From: Pseudomonadota bacterium | GTDB taxonomy: Bacteria; Desulfobacterota; Desulfobulbia; Desulfobulbales; JAGXFP01 | NCBI GenBank assembly: GCA_030673265.1 | Contig: DAOVJK010000009.1 | Span: 1 to 23,385, forward strand | DNA length: 23,385 bases | Direction: 5' to 3' | Shown here: in pieces, positions 7,512-14,463 of the stretch | Numbering within the stretch: the stretch's first letter is position 1 | Layout of the letters: each line of letters begins with the position of its first letter | Translations under genes and position numbers: made by a program | The notes under the pieces: generated by a model | Databases searched by the model: none | The model's input: only the letters and a program-made list of their open reading frames with translations | What the model was told of the DNA's origin: nothing

Positions 7512-9637
7512 TATAAAAGTTCTCCTTGGTCAATAGGTTGCGGTGCTAGTTGCGGCTCTGGTTGCGGTGCCGGTTGCGGTGCCGGTTCAGGAGCCAACCC
7601 AGCAGCGGCCGATTCTATCAGACTGTCAGCTACGTCAATACCTTCCTGGTTGATCGTAATGGCTCCGCTTGCTTCCATGGCGGTGATAACGGTCTCAACA
7701 CCAACTTTAATGGCCTGAGCGTTGTCCAGCTTCGCCTTACCCTTGGCCGCTTGCAGCTTGATGTCGGTGCCAGCAGCCTTCAGGGCTTCCGAGACAGCTT
7801 CTTCTATTGCTGCGGCTACCTCTTCTGGTGTCGAACTGACTGAAGCATCTTTGATGGCCTTGATGATCTCCTCTCGATCGGGGATATCCATAAGGGCCAG
7901 GAGGTGGGGAGTAACGACCGCCTGGAACTCTGGCGGCATGCTCTTGACCGTCTCACTCAAAGCGGCAAGCTGTTGCGCTCTGAAGGAAGGCGTTGAGGCC
8001 ACGTTACTGAGAGTTACCTTAAGCTTTGTCCGCTGGATGTCGTTGTTCAAGATATCCTGCCCGGTCTCTTCATCCCTGCCAGGTTCATTGAGAACGATGG
8101 TTCTGTCTTCCCTGATCGCTTCACCAGAGATAAACACCTCCTGCCGGTCTTTACCCATGTCCTCGATGATCATGCTCAGGAGAAGGTCGCCGACCAGGGC
8201 CCGGCCAGTTTTAAAGTTGTCGTGCATATCGGCAAGTGACTGTGTGGACTGTTCGACGAGCCCGGCATGAGCAACGCCAGAGACCGTGCCTTCCTTCTCG
8301 CCTTTGAAGCTTGGAGTTATCCCGGCTGTCCTTTCAATTCCTTCCCGGGCCTCAACGAGACGGCCTGCTTGTTGCGCATTAAGGGCGAAGTCCCGCTCGA
8401 TCCTGAACTCGGCACCCTTCTTCCTCATATGTTTCTCATCAAGGATGATGTCGCAATCAGGCCGAGCCACCTCATTCTGAAACTTATGGTCATCCATCTT
8501 CACGGCGCCATGTGTCCGAATTGTCCGGACAGAGGCTAATCCCCAGTGCTGCCTGGAGATTCGTGCGTTCACTTCGTCTTGCAAGAACATCATGCCGCGA
8601 ATCAATCCATATGGCGATCTAGTTCGGTCTTCAAGCTTGCCCCAGAAAGGAACATATGGGAAACGGTTGTGAGCATATGGAGTCGGCCCGTCATATAGCT
8701 GATGGGGGCCGAGATACCAAGCCCGCCTCATCCTGGTCACGATCGTGCTTATCGGTTTGATCAAGCCAGCAGCAACAACCTCAACGTGCATCTCGTTATT
8801 CGTGTCGTATTCCACAACCCGTCCGTCTGGTGTCTTCAGGATGTAAGCCCGTTCCCAGACACGATACCAAACCTCAAACAGGCAGACACGACGGTTACTG
8901 ATGTCACGCCACTCCTGTTCTTCAATAGACCAACCTCTTTCCTGCATTTGAGCCATGGCCAGGCCCGTCTGCTCGCCACCATCCAATGCCAACCCGGCCA
9001 CATCCACGCCAAACCAACCAGAACTAGCCGCCTCGATGAGGTCAGCATGCTGAGGGAATAGAAGCTTTGCTATGTCGCGATCGGTCCACTTTCTCCTAAG
9101 GAGATATCTTGCATCAGATAGATCGGTTTCCCGTGCAAGCCAGTCGTACCAGATCTCATTTCGATGTATTTCTTTACAGCGATATGGGAATTTAAAGGGA
9201 TCAGACTCTTTACTGACTTCGACCCACCCGAGACCGACACCGATTTCGCTTTTAAATGCAGCACTACAGGCCTGGTCAGCCTTTGATTGCTTTTCTGCCA
9301 GGTTAACTTTGCGATTCAGAGCCAGAGCCACATCGTCTCCGGACTTGTCCGAATCTGGTATAACCTTCCAATCAGCCCTCGTCTTCACCTCAAGGCCAAG
9401 AACTGAATCAATGGCTTGCCCGATAAGCGGCTCGATGGCAGGAGGCATGCCCACGCTTGCCTGTTTTTGCAGGATCTCAGCGTCTAACTGGTTACCGTCG
9501 TAGTAATCCATCTCACGGTCTGCCCTCGACCTCCATGCCGGTTGTTCGGCAATTTCATCGAGAAACCTTGTGAAGGTAAAGAGATCTATCCCTGGACCTT
9601 CCTTCACTGACTCCTGTGACATAGATCGGTTATACAT
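7511..9637 (-). CDS. Portal protein (P22-like)
   Basis: The 708-residue product matches the size of P22-type portals. Start ATG 9637 has GGAG eight bases upstream and lies five bases after the terL stop; a second ATG at 9622 is possible. Recognisable segments are an N-terminal helix with RSRADREMDYYDGNQLDAEI, PPAIEPLIGQAIDSVLGLEV, VGLGWVEVSKESDPFKFPYR, ARYLLRRKWTDRDIAKLLFP, LIRGMMFLQDEVNARISRQH and GVAHAGLVEQSTQSLADMHD, which follow the order of P22-family portals. It forms the dodecameric ring at one vertex through which DNA is pumped and to which the tail is attached. The C-terminal 25 residues are a proline/glutamine/alanine tail encoded by imperfect 12-base repeats. Confidence 0.88.
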   Translation of the reverse strand: MYNRSMSQESVKEGPGIDLFTFTRFLDEIAEQPAWRSRADREMDYYDGNQLDAEILQKQASVGMPPAIEPLIGQAIDSVLGLEVKTRADWKVIPDSDKSGDDVALALNRKVNLAEKQSKADQACSAAFKSEIGVGLGWVEVSKESDPFKFPYRCKEIHRNEIWYDWLARETDLSDARYLLRRKWTDRDIAKLLFPQHADLIEAASSGWFGVDVAGLALDGGEQTGLAMAQMQERGWSIEEQEWRDISNRRVCLFEVWYRVWERAYILKTPDGRVVEYDTNNEMHVEVVAAGLIKPISTIVTRMRRAWYLGPHQLYDGPTPYAHNRFPYVPFWGKLEDRTRSPYGLIRGMMFLQDEVNARISRQHWGLASVRTIRTHGAVKMDDHKFQNEVARPDCDIILDEKHMRKKGAEFRIERDFALNAQQAGRLVEAREGIERTAGITPSFKGEKEGTVSGVAHAGLVEQSTQSLADMHDNFKTGRALVGDLLLSMIIEDMGKDRQEVFISGEAIREDRTIVLNEPGRDEETGQDILNNDIQRTKLKVTLSNVASTPSFRAQQLAALSETVKSMPPEFQAVVTPHLLALMDIPDREEIIKAIKDASVSSTPEEVAAAIEEAVSEALKAAGTDIKLQAAKGKAKLDNAQAIKVGVETVITAMEASGAITINQEGIDVADSLIESAAAGLAPEPAPQPAPQPEPQLAPQPIDQGELL
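7537..7590 (-). repeat. Imperfect 12-base tandem repeat in the portal gene 3' end
   Basis: About four copies of a unit close to GGTTGCGGTGCC encode the Pro-Gln-Ala/Glu tail (PAPQPAPQPEPQLAPQP) of the portal protein. The reading frame is kept since the unit is a multiple of three. Such a tract may differ in copy number between relatives. Confidence 0.7.
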
Positions 9638-9641
9638 TAAA

Positions 9642-10940
9642 TCATCTCCAGTCGGCTGAGGCCCTTGGCCCAGAGCTAGGTGGCGGTGGTGTTAAGTCAT
9701 TCGTAAGCAGTGGGGCAACCAGGTTTATGTATCGGAAATTGTCTGCACCGTGGCAGTATTCATCGTGGAGCGGCCCCATCGGTTCCTGCGTCGTTTGGTG
9801 CAGCCGCCGTTTGTATCTCCGGAGGCACTCAAGGAGCCGTGCACACTTCACCTCATCTATATAAAACTTGCTGAAGTTAAGACGGGCCGCCTTTATGCCA
9901 TCCTCAAGACCTATATTCGGAATGGCGGGGTCGACGGTATCTCCCGGGGCAACATCTCGCTTAAGAGCGATAAGGATTTCCTCTGTACTTTGGCCGGTTT
10001 TAAAGTCCTTGTGGAATCCATCATGCGGCAACCAATCTTGGCCCCAGTTATAAGGCCGCTTCTCAAGCTCTTTGACATACCAGGCCAATGTTTTATGGCT
10101 GTCTTCGATGTAATCAATAATCCTAATCTCAGCAGGGCCCTTCTGGACCATGGAGATAGTCATCGAGTCATTCCAGCCAAGATCCCAGATCGTGTGGACC
10201 TTCAACATAGGATCATACGGGACTGGCCTTATCTGGCCGCCAAGAATAGCGGTTTCGATCTCTCCTGCGAAAATAGCTCCTGCCGCCGACTTGCGGCACT
10301 TCCCTTCCCAGATATTGTCGTAGTCGTCACGGTTGGTCTTAAAGCAATGCTGCCGCTCCATCTCAAGAACATCAGGGAACCAGCGGTTATCCATGTAGTT
10401 GATCTGAACAACTTTGCTATCAGGAGGGGTGCTCACGACAAACCGGACATATGTATCGTCAGTGTCAAGCTCAGGGTTCATGGTCACCCAGATCTCAGAT
10501 CCAGGTTTCCGGATGGTGGGAATAAGAATCTCCCAGCTTTTCTTTTTGACTGTCTGGCCTTCTTCAACCCAGACGATATCCATACCTTCATATGACTTAA
10601 TGGACTCGGTTGTCAGCACACCGAGACCGGCGAAAACGAACTCAGTACCGTTTCTGCCCCGAATGGTGTTATCCAGGACTTCGTAGAACGATCCAAGGCC
10701 CATTGCCTCTATCTGATCACTGAGGAGCTTATGTACGGACTCTTTAATCGACTTCTGGACCTCTCTGGCGCACAATATCCTGAGTTTCTTCTTCCTGCCC
10801 ATGATTAAAAGGGCCTTTGCGTAACTCCACGACTTCGCGCTTCCTCTTCCACCGTGCGATACTTTGTATCGATATTTGAGGAAAATGAAGTCGAGTTTGT
10901 CCGGAAACTCTATTTTGGCCAAGTTCATTTTACTTGCCAT
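9642..10940 (-). CDS. terL: Terminase large subunit (Terminase_3 type)
   Basis: From ATG 10940 the product has 432 residues. It overlaps the terS end by eleven bases; ATG codons at 10964 and 10928 are also in frame, and no strong ribosome site decides among them. The ATPase domain shows Walker A GGRGSAKS (residues 30-37), Walker B DIVWVEE (121-127) and the coupling motif VTMNPEL (about 152-158). The nuclease domain shows the first catalytic aspartate in IWDLGWND (253), a second in IIDYIED (276) and the C-terminal DEYCHGADNFRY region. This protein cuts concatemeric DNA and drives it through the portal. The tail ends in a proline/serine run (PPPPSSGP). Gene order terS-terL-portal is standard. 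Confidence 0.93.
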   Translation of the reverse strand: MASKMNLAKIEFPDKLDFIFLKYRYKVSHGGRGSAKSWSYAKALLIMGRKKKLRILCAREVQKSIKESVHKLLSDQIEAMGLGSFYEVLDNTIRGRNGTEFVFAGLGVLTTESIKSYEGMDIVWVEEGQTVKKKSWEILIPTIRKPGSEIWVTMNPELDTDDTYVRFVVSTPPDSKVVQINYMDNRWFPDVLEMERQHCFKTNRDDYDNIWEGKCRKSAAGAIFAGEIETAILGGQIRPVPYDPMLKVHTIWDLGWNDSMTISMVQKGPAEIRIIDYIEDSHKTLAWYVKELEKRPYNWGQDWLPHDGFHKDFKTGQSTEEILIALKRDVAPGDTVDPAIPNIGLEDGIKAARLNFSKFYIDEVKCARLLECLRRYKRRLHQTTQEPMGPLHDEYCHGADNFRYINLVAPLLTNDLTPPPPSSGPRASADWR

Positions 10941-11559
10941 GTCTAAACACCACTTCAAACCCATCAGGCTCTTCGTCAGCAGGGTTAAAGGTTTTATTTA
11001 TACCAAAGGCTTCACGCTCCAAGGCGATAGCATCCTTCAGGGCGGCCACCAACTCCTTGATCATCTTGACCAGGACAGGCAGGCTGCTAACCTTATCAAT
11101 GACTTTGGCCGCGCCGGCATCATCTCCCTTCTTTAAAAGCTTGATGATCTTCTCCATCGTCGCATCGTTGTCGATCAAATCTTCAATCCGCTTCTGCAGC
11201 TTGCTGATCAATGTCCTGATATTGCTAATGTCTGTACGATGGTCCATGATGACATCAGCTTCAACTTGGGCGGCTACCTCGATGACTTTCTTTTCCGTGA
11301 GACGCACATTCTCAAGCACTTGTTTGCGCACCTGAGCTTTGCGCACCTTGTCAGCTGCCTTGGCTTTGATCCTCCTGGAAGGGTCACGCTTAACCCCTAA
11401 ACCCTTGAAATGTTTACGAATAGTGCTTTCACCACATCCATACTCTGTAGCTAATACTCGTAACGATTTGGGGCTATGAATGAACTCAGGTTCCATCTTA
11501 ACCCAATCGATTCCGTCAGTTTGCGCACCACTGTTTTGCGCACCAGTCTCTTTGCCCAT
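10930..11559 (-). CDS. terS: Terminase small subunit
   Basis: The 209-residue product has an N-terminal helix-turn-helix (SLRVLATEYGCGESTIRKHF, residues 32-51) of the type that binds the packaging site, then a basic stretch (GVKRDPSRRIKAKAADKVRK), long helices including a coiled-coil zone (ISNIRTLISKLQKRIEDLID) suitable for ring oligomerisation, and the C-terminal EREAFGINK segment often seen in such subunits. It recognises the phage DNA and regulates the large subunit. The start ATG 11559 shares one base with the stop of a 30-codon upstream frame (TAATG) and has only a weak GGGGT upstream, so translation is probably coupled to that short gene. Confidence 0.87.
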   Translation of the reverse strand: MGKETGAQNSGAQTDGIDWVKMEPEFIHSPKSLRVLATEYGCGESTIRKHFKGLGVKRDPSRRIKAKAADKVRKAQVRKQVLENVRLTEKKVIEVAAQVEADVIMDHRTDISNIRTLISKLQKRIEDLIDNDATMEKIIKLLKKGDDAGAAKVIDKVSSLPVLVKMIKELVAALKDAIALEREAFGINKTFNPADEEPDGFEVVFRHGK

Positions 11560-11651
11560 TAGAATGGTACCCCAAACGTCAAAAGCCCAGCCGCTATGAT
11601 AAGCGCTTGGGCTATGGTGATTGCTTTGATGTCGTCTGGCTTGTGGTCCAT
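11559..11651 (-). CDS. 30-residue single-helix membrane peptide coupled to terS
   Basis: A short frame starts at ATG 11651 with a strong GGAGG eight bases upstream and ends in TAA overlapping the terS start by one base (TAATG). The product begins MDHKPDDIKAITIAQ and continues with a hydrophobic run (ALIIAAGLLTFGVPF). That run could span a membrane once, with a polar N-terminus of about nine residues. Its very good ribosome site compared with the weak site of terS suggests two jobs: loading ribosomes for terS, and possibly making a membrane peptide. It is the first frame of the late operon. No family is recognised, and the peptide itself might be without function; the ribosome site and coupling are what is directly seen. 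Confidence 0.6.
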   Translation of the reverse strand: MDHKPDDIKAITIAQALIIAAGLLTFGVPF

Positions 11652-11671
11652 AGATGAAGCCTCCACAGCCG

Positions 11672-11770
11672 AGCGTATCAAAATAGTTAATAGGTGTAAA
11701 GTTATTTTATAGTGGTGTTAATAAAGTTAATAGCCCTTTTGTAAACTAATTTTATAATTTATGAAGGGGG
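11672..11770 (-). promoter_or_regulatory. AT-rich upstream region of the late operon with GTTAATA repeats
   Basis: This is a strongly AT-rich stretch between the terminator and the ribosome site of the 30-residue frame. Plus-strand AGTTAATAG occurs at 11685-11693 and 11725-11733, and GTTAATA at 11717-11723. Minus-strand TTTACA appears twice (a five-of-six match to -35), one of them followed after 16 bases by TATTAA. No single promoter is convincing. The location and repeats make it the likely site of late promoter control by a phage regulator. Confidence 0.45.
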
Positions 11771-11783
11771 CGGCTCTGCCGCA

Positions 11784-11822
11784 ATAAAAAAGCCCGCACC
11801 CTCCGGAAGGAAGGTGCAGGCT
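11784..11822 (-). terminator. Strong leftward intrinsic terminator
   Basis: On the minus strand AGCCTGCACCTTCC pairs with GGAGGGTGCGGGCT around a TTCC loop: 14 pairs including two G-T pairs, followed directly by a run of six T. It faces transcription arriving from the accessory block (20998 to 11992) and would separate it from the late operon. A smaller hairpin (GCGGC-AGA-GCCGC) follows just downstream at 11770-11782. Confidence 0.88.
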
Positions 11823-11991
11823 CACTACTTGGTGGTGTCCGGATGATTAGTTTCGGTAGGGGTTCATTCGACCACCGACAGACAGCCCCCGCATCCCAAG
11901 GCTTGGTCACGAACAGGATAGCAGGAGAGGCCCAAGCCTTGGCCGCATCACCGGTAACGTCATGCAAAACCCTCTCTTGCCCTGTTGTTAA
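11823..11991. other. Non-coding segment with paired palindromes, possible structured RNA or operator region
   Basis: The gene-free stretch between the accessory block and the late operon spans 11652-11991. Its right half, this segment, has no credible protein: the only open frame begins with TTG at 11967 and reads through the terminator. It holds the inverted repeat described separately and ends at the strong terminator, which is what a small transcript would look like. It also lies close to terS, where packaging sites often occur. Function is not established. Confidence 0.45.
11896..11942. repeat. 11-base inverted repeat made of two odd palindromes
   Basis: CCAAGGCTTGG (11896-11906) and CCAAGCCTTGG (11932-11942) are exact reverse complements, 36 bases apart start to start. 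Each is also a palindrome around its central base (CCAAG-N-CTTGG). They can form one 11-pair stem with a 25-base loop, or act as two binding sites for a dimeric protein. Confidence 0.75.
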
Positions 11992-12390
11992 TTAACTATC
12001 GCTTACGACTATCCCATGCGCTGGCTTATCGAAATAAAACCTCAGGTCGCAGCCTTCGCGAGTTTCGCCGTTGCAAACCTGGCTCCTGTTGAAACATTTC
12101 TCATATCCGCATGGTAGCGTAGCCTCTTTATCCAGCCACTTTTGCCTTTCCAGTAAACGATAGCCTATCATCCACGACGAAGCAATGCACACTGGTTGGC
12201 AGGCCACCTCTTCCTCTGAAAATTTCTTGTATATACCAATACACAATATGGCTGCCTCCCGGCTTAACTCGTCAATGGTTTTATCTGGTGGAGACGGGTC
12301 AACGTCTGCCAAGGCGCAACCGTTGCCATTTCGTTTTGGGTCGCACCCTACGCACCCATGATTTTTACAGTCCCTTGCGTAATCACACAT
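11992..12390 (-). CDS. Cys-rich protein of unknown function
   Basis: From ATG 12390 (GGAGG five bases upstream) the product has 132 residues; a GTG at 12402 overlapping the preceding TAG stop is an alternative. It carries many cysteines, clustered at the N-terminus (C2, CKNHGCVGCDPKRNGNGC) and again in PCGYEKCFNRSQVCNGETREGC, with a helical centre (DELSREAAILCIGIYKKFSEEEVACQPVCIASSWMIGYRLLERQKW). Metal binding is likely from the spacing, with no known family recognised. It is the last gene before the strong terminator and so ends the accessory transcription unit. Confidence 0.7.
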   Translation of the reverse strand: MCDYARDCKNHGCVGCDPKRNGNGCALADVDPSPPDKTIDELSREAAILCIGIYKKFSEEEVACQPVCIASSWMIGYRLLERQKWLDKEATLPCGYEKCFNRSQVCNGETREGCDLRFYFDKPAHGIVVSDS

Positions 12391-12401
12391 GATGCCCTCC
12401 A

Positions 12402-12713
12402 CTATGACTTCGGTTTGATCTCGTACTGCCTGAAATCTTCGGAGCCGGTTTCAATATGCTCAAGATTTCCGACTCTGTTCGTTTTAAACATACCCTTTGG
12501 AAGAAATACCCTTGGGAACTGGTCATGCCATTCCCCGTAATCGGTGAAACCCTGCCCGTCTGCAAAGTGTCCTGGAGCACACGCGCTACATAATTCTTTC
12601 CCTTTTAATTGCTCCATGCCATTCCAATCGTATATATCTGGCAGATACCTGGTCATGGGAGCAAGCGCCGTATTCTCGCAGCAGCCGCAGCACTCACACT
12701 GGAATAAGCTCAT
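12402..12713 (-). CDS. Small zinc-ribbon-like phage protein
   Basis: The 103-residue product starts at ATG 12713, one base after the upstream TGA; a start at 12725 inside the upstream gene is less likely. The N-terminus MSLFQCECCGCCENTALAP and the pair LCSACAPGHF give two CxxC knuckles of a zinc ribbon. The later part GEWHDQFPRVFLPKGMFKTN followed by VGNLEH belongs to a small phage family I recognise by pattern (MFQCxxCGCxENTA ... WHxxFxRxFLPxGMFxTNxxGNLxH), whose function is unknown. It is probably a cytoplasmic protein. Its cysteine-rich neighbours on both sides suggest a set of metal-binding accessory proteins. Confidence 0.75.
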   Translation of the reverse strand: MSLFQCECCGCCENTALAPMTRYLPDIYDWNGMEQLKGKELCSACAPGHFADGQGFTDYGEWHDQFPRVFLPKGMFKTNRVGNLEHIETGSEDFRQYEIKPKS

Positions 12714-12714
12714 A

Positions 12715-12888
12715 TCAACCACCATCCCCTACGGCTCTGTCAGCCACCTTGATAACTACTTCCCGAAAAGTCTTGTCATCCTTAAACACCTTTCTTGCCT
12801 GGGCGGCCTGAATGGCTTTCATCATTATGGCCGGTATTTGCGTGAGGGGGGCTTCCTCTATTGCTTTTACAATCTCCTCGTATTCCAT
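12715..12888 (-). CDS. Small helical protein of unknown function
   Basis: This 57-residue product starts at ATG 12888, which overlaps the upstream stop by one base (TGATG), with AAGG seven bases upstream. A longer start at 12921 would run into the neighbouring gene and lacks support. The sequence (MEYEEIVKAIEEAPLTQIPA, then MKAIQAAQARKVFKDDKTF) predicts two or three helices, acidic at the front and basic in the middle. Nothing in it points to a function. Tight coupling to the SH3-like protein gene upstream suggests co-expression. Confidence 0.65.
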   Translation of the reverse strand: MEYEEIVKAIEEAPLTQIPAIMMKAIQAAQARKVFKDDKTFREVVIKVADRAVGDGG

Positions 12889-13085
12889 CACTCCACCTTC
12901 TCCAGCCGAGAGGCCCCGCACGTTAATGCGAAAAACGCTTCCTCTCCGTCCTCACGCTTGGCAAACACTCGGCACTTCTCAACCTTTGTTATTTCGAGTT
13001 CGTCACCGAGCTTGGCAAAGCCAGGTGCGCCCATGCCGACCACCTTAACCTTATCGCCTGTTTGAATTTTGTCAAAATCTATCAT
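12888..13085 (-). CDS. Small SH3/KOW-like beta-barrel protein
   Basis: The 65-residue product starts at ATG 13085 with a perfect AAGGAGG five bases upstream. KIQTGDKVKVVGMGAPGFAK followed by LGDELEITKVEKCRVFAKRE is the alternation of a small beta barrel of the SH3 or KOW type, which in other proteins binds nucleic acid or peptide. It has no extra domain and no membrane segment. Its strong ribosome site suggests high translation. The role in the phage cannot be told from the sequence. Confidence 0.7.
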   Translation of the reverse strand: MIDFDKIQTGDKVKVVGMGAPGFAKLGDELEITKVEKCRVFAKREDGEEAFFALTCGASRLEKVE

Positions 13086-13128
13086 GCTGACCTCCTTGGA
13101 AAGAATTAGGTGCTAAATAATTAGGCTA

Positions 13129-13482
13129 TTAACAACAGCTGTTCATATCTCTAAGGACAGCCATCATCCTTGCAATACTCCTCTCGCCGGCATCAATCTT
13201 TGCCTGCATGCCTGGATGTAAAGTGAGATGGTCAGCCGTTTTATCACAGCAATTATCCAGCAACACCTGGTAGCCAAAAACTACACGCATCAAACCAGGG
13301 GAAAGCTCTTTACATTTTTCATAAAATTTGCGGAGATATACTTCCTCGTCCTCGTTATAGTCGTTCCCGTCGATGTTCGGCAAACAATGCCAACGACGAT
13401 CAACAGTTTCCTCAAATAATCTTGCCAGATCAAAAGAGCGGTCTATCTCTTTCGGTGATGCTATCGCCATTCTAAGTCCCAT
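13129..13482 (-). CDS. Helical protein of unknown function
   Basis: The 117-residue product starts at ATG 13482 with GGAGG six bases upstream. It is mostly helical, with IDRSFDLARLFEETVDRRWH, a charged stretch (NEDEEVYLRKFYEKCKELSP), VVFGYQVLLDNCCDKTADHL and a C-terminal helix ending in MNSCC. The paired cysteines (NCC, SCC) are unusual but do not form a clear metal site. I do not recognise a family. It follows the 130-residue protein gene by 15 bases and is clearly in the same unit. Confidence 0.65.
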   Translation of the reverse strand: MGLRMAIASPKEIDRSFDLARLFEETVDRRWHCLPNIDGNDYNEDEEVYLRKFYEKCKELSPGLMRVVFGYQVLLDNCCDKTADHLTLHPGMQAKIDAGERSIARMMAVLRDMNSCC

Positions 13483-13497
13483 GGTACCCCTCCAGGT

Positions 13498-13890
13498 TTA
13501 ATTGCCCCATCTTTTCAAAATTTCATCTGCCTTCATCGGCGGTTTTACCCTGAACAACCGATAATGAACCTTATTGTAGTTCAAAGTGGTCATCTTTACT
13601 AAATCGGTAATCAGCAGGCCATTGTCAGTAATTACCTTAACTCGTCGATCACCACCTCTGGGAAGCCTCTTGATGTTGAACATCTTAAGATCATTCAAAA
13701 CCGTGATTTGACTCAAACCAGTGAGACAGTCGATCTTGTGAGTAGACTCCATATCGAAATAAAGGAGAGCCAGCACCCCAGCCCACTTCGCTGTCACATC
13801 CTCTCTCTTGACATCTTTCCATCCAAGCTCTTCCAGGATCATGGACCTTAAATCAATGAAGGCCTCTCTCTTGTGATTTCCCCTAGCCAC
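13498..13890 (-). CDS. Possible DNA-binding (winged-helix-like) protein
   Basis: The 130-residue product starts with GTG at 13890; AAGGAGG lies five bases upstream. The centre (WAGVLALLYFDMESTHKIDC, LTGLSQITVLNDLKMFNIKR, then LPRGGDRRVKVITDNGLLIT) looks like a helix-turn-helix followed by a beta wing, and a second helix pair comes later (DLVKMTTLNYNKVHYRLFRV). The overall charge is basic. This fits a small phage DNA-binding protein, perhaps a regulator, but no named family is recognised and the HTH assignment is from pattern only. Confidence 0.55.
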   Translation of the reverse strand: MARGNHKREAFIDLRSMILEELGWKDVKREDVTAKWAGVLALLYFDMESTHKIDCLTGLSQITVLNDLKMFNIKRLPRGGDRRVKVITDNGLLITDLVKMTTLNYNKVHYRLFRVKPPMKADEILKRWGN

Positions 13891-13903
13891 GACACCCTCC
13901 TTC

Positions 13904-14242
13904 TCACACTTTTACCCAAATAACAGCCCCTTGCGGGTGATCATATGGTATAGGCGCGTCATATGACTTCACCTGTCCCAGAGGCCAAGCTATGTTGTAT
14001 TTCAATAGCTCTGGGAAAGCAGCATAGTCAATGCCATGCAGAACTTTAAATGATTCGGGCTCTATCAATTCCACTGAAGGATAAAGCCACGCCTCCCCGA
14101 CGATTAAACCTGAGCCCTTCCGGATCAAACCGATCTGACCTTGCATCTTGGTATGGCGACTACGCATTTCAAGAAGTTTATCCCTGGCGAGAATCTTATC
14201 TATCCATGGCTCACCTATTATCAAGGCCCTGCTATACTGCAT
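13904..14242 (-). CDS. ASCH-domain protein
   Basis: From ATG 14242 the product has 112 residues; GGGGGTGG lies upstream and overlaps the stop of the preceding gene. A GTG at 14251 is in frame. The ASCH (PUA-like beta barrel) fold is seen in ALIIGEPWIDKILARDKLLE followed by MRSRHTKMQGQIGLIRKGSG and LIVGEAWLYPSVELIEPESF, which keep the family's Trp-Ile, Glu-x-Arg and GxIxLI pattern. ASCH proteins bind RNA or modified nucleotides, and some (YqfB) are amidohydrolases of N4-acetylcytidine; which applies here is not shown. It may handle nucleotides or RNA during infection. Confidence 0.85.
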   Translation of the reverse strand: MQYSRALIIGEPWIDKILARDKLLEMRSRHTKMQGQIGLIRKGSGLIVGEAWLYPSVELIEPESFKVLHGIDYAAFPELLKYNIAWPLGQVKSYDAPIPYDHPQGAVIWVKV

Positions 14243-14244
14243 CG

Positions 14245-14463
14245 TCACCACCCCCTAATCAAAGCAGCGATAGTAAATATCCCGCCAATAACCAGGTTCA
14301 GCCTCATGCGCCAAAAAGCATGCTTTCCCTGGTCCCCGGCAATAAGCCACCTTCTGTCCGAGTATCCGTCCATCATCCACATCAGAGCGTTTAACAATGT
14401 AACGGAAGCCCCGAAGACGACAAAAAGTAGAAAATAATCAAGATTGCGACAATCAACGGTCAT
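14245..14463 (-). CDS. Small two-helix membrane protein
   Basis: The 72-residue product starts at ATG 14463, overlapping the stop of the DUF5131 gene (ATGA). Two hydrophobic segments are seen: YFLLFVVFGASVTLLNALMW (about 10-29) and LNLVIGGIFTIAALI (about 55-69). They are joined by a charged loop with DGYSDRRWLIAGDQGKHAFW. With two helices it could be a holin-like or inner-membrane anchor protein, but no lysis gene neighbours it. The family is not recognised. Confidence 0.7.
   Translation of the reverse strand: MTVDCRNLDYFLLFVVFGASVTLLNALMWMMDGYSDRRWLIAGDQGKHAFWRMRLNLVIGGIFTIAALIRGW

Noticed and set aside
9750..10595. A 281-codon plus-strand frame opposite terL
   Set aside because: The minus strand holds intact terminase motifs across the whole interval, so this is a shadow frame.
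11752..11967. A 71-codon leftward open frame starting with TTG
   Set aside because: It reads straight through the strong terminator and its T run, has a TTG start, and its C-terminal half is low-quality sequence derived from the hairpin.
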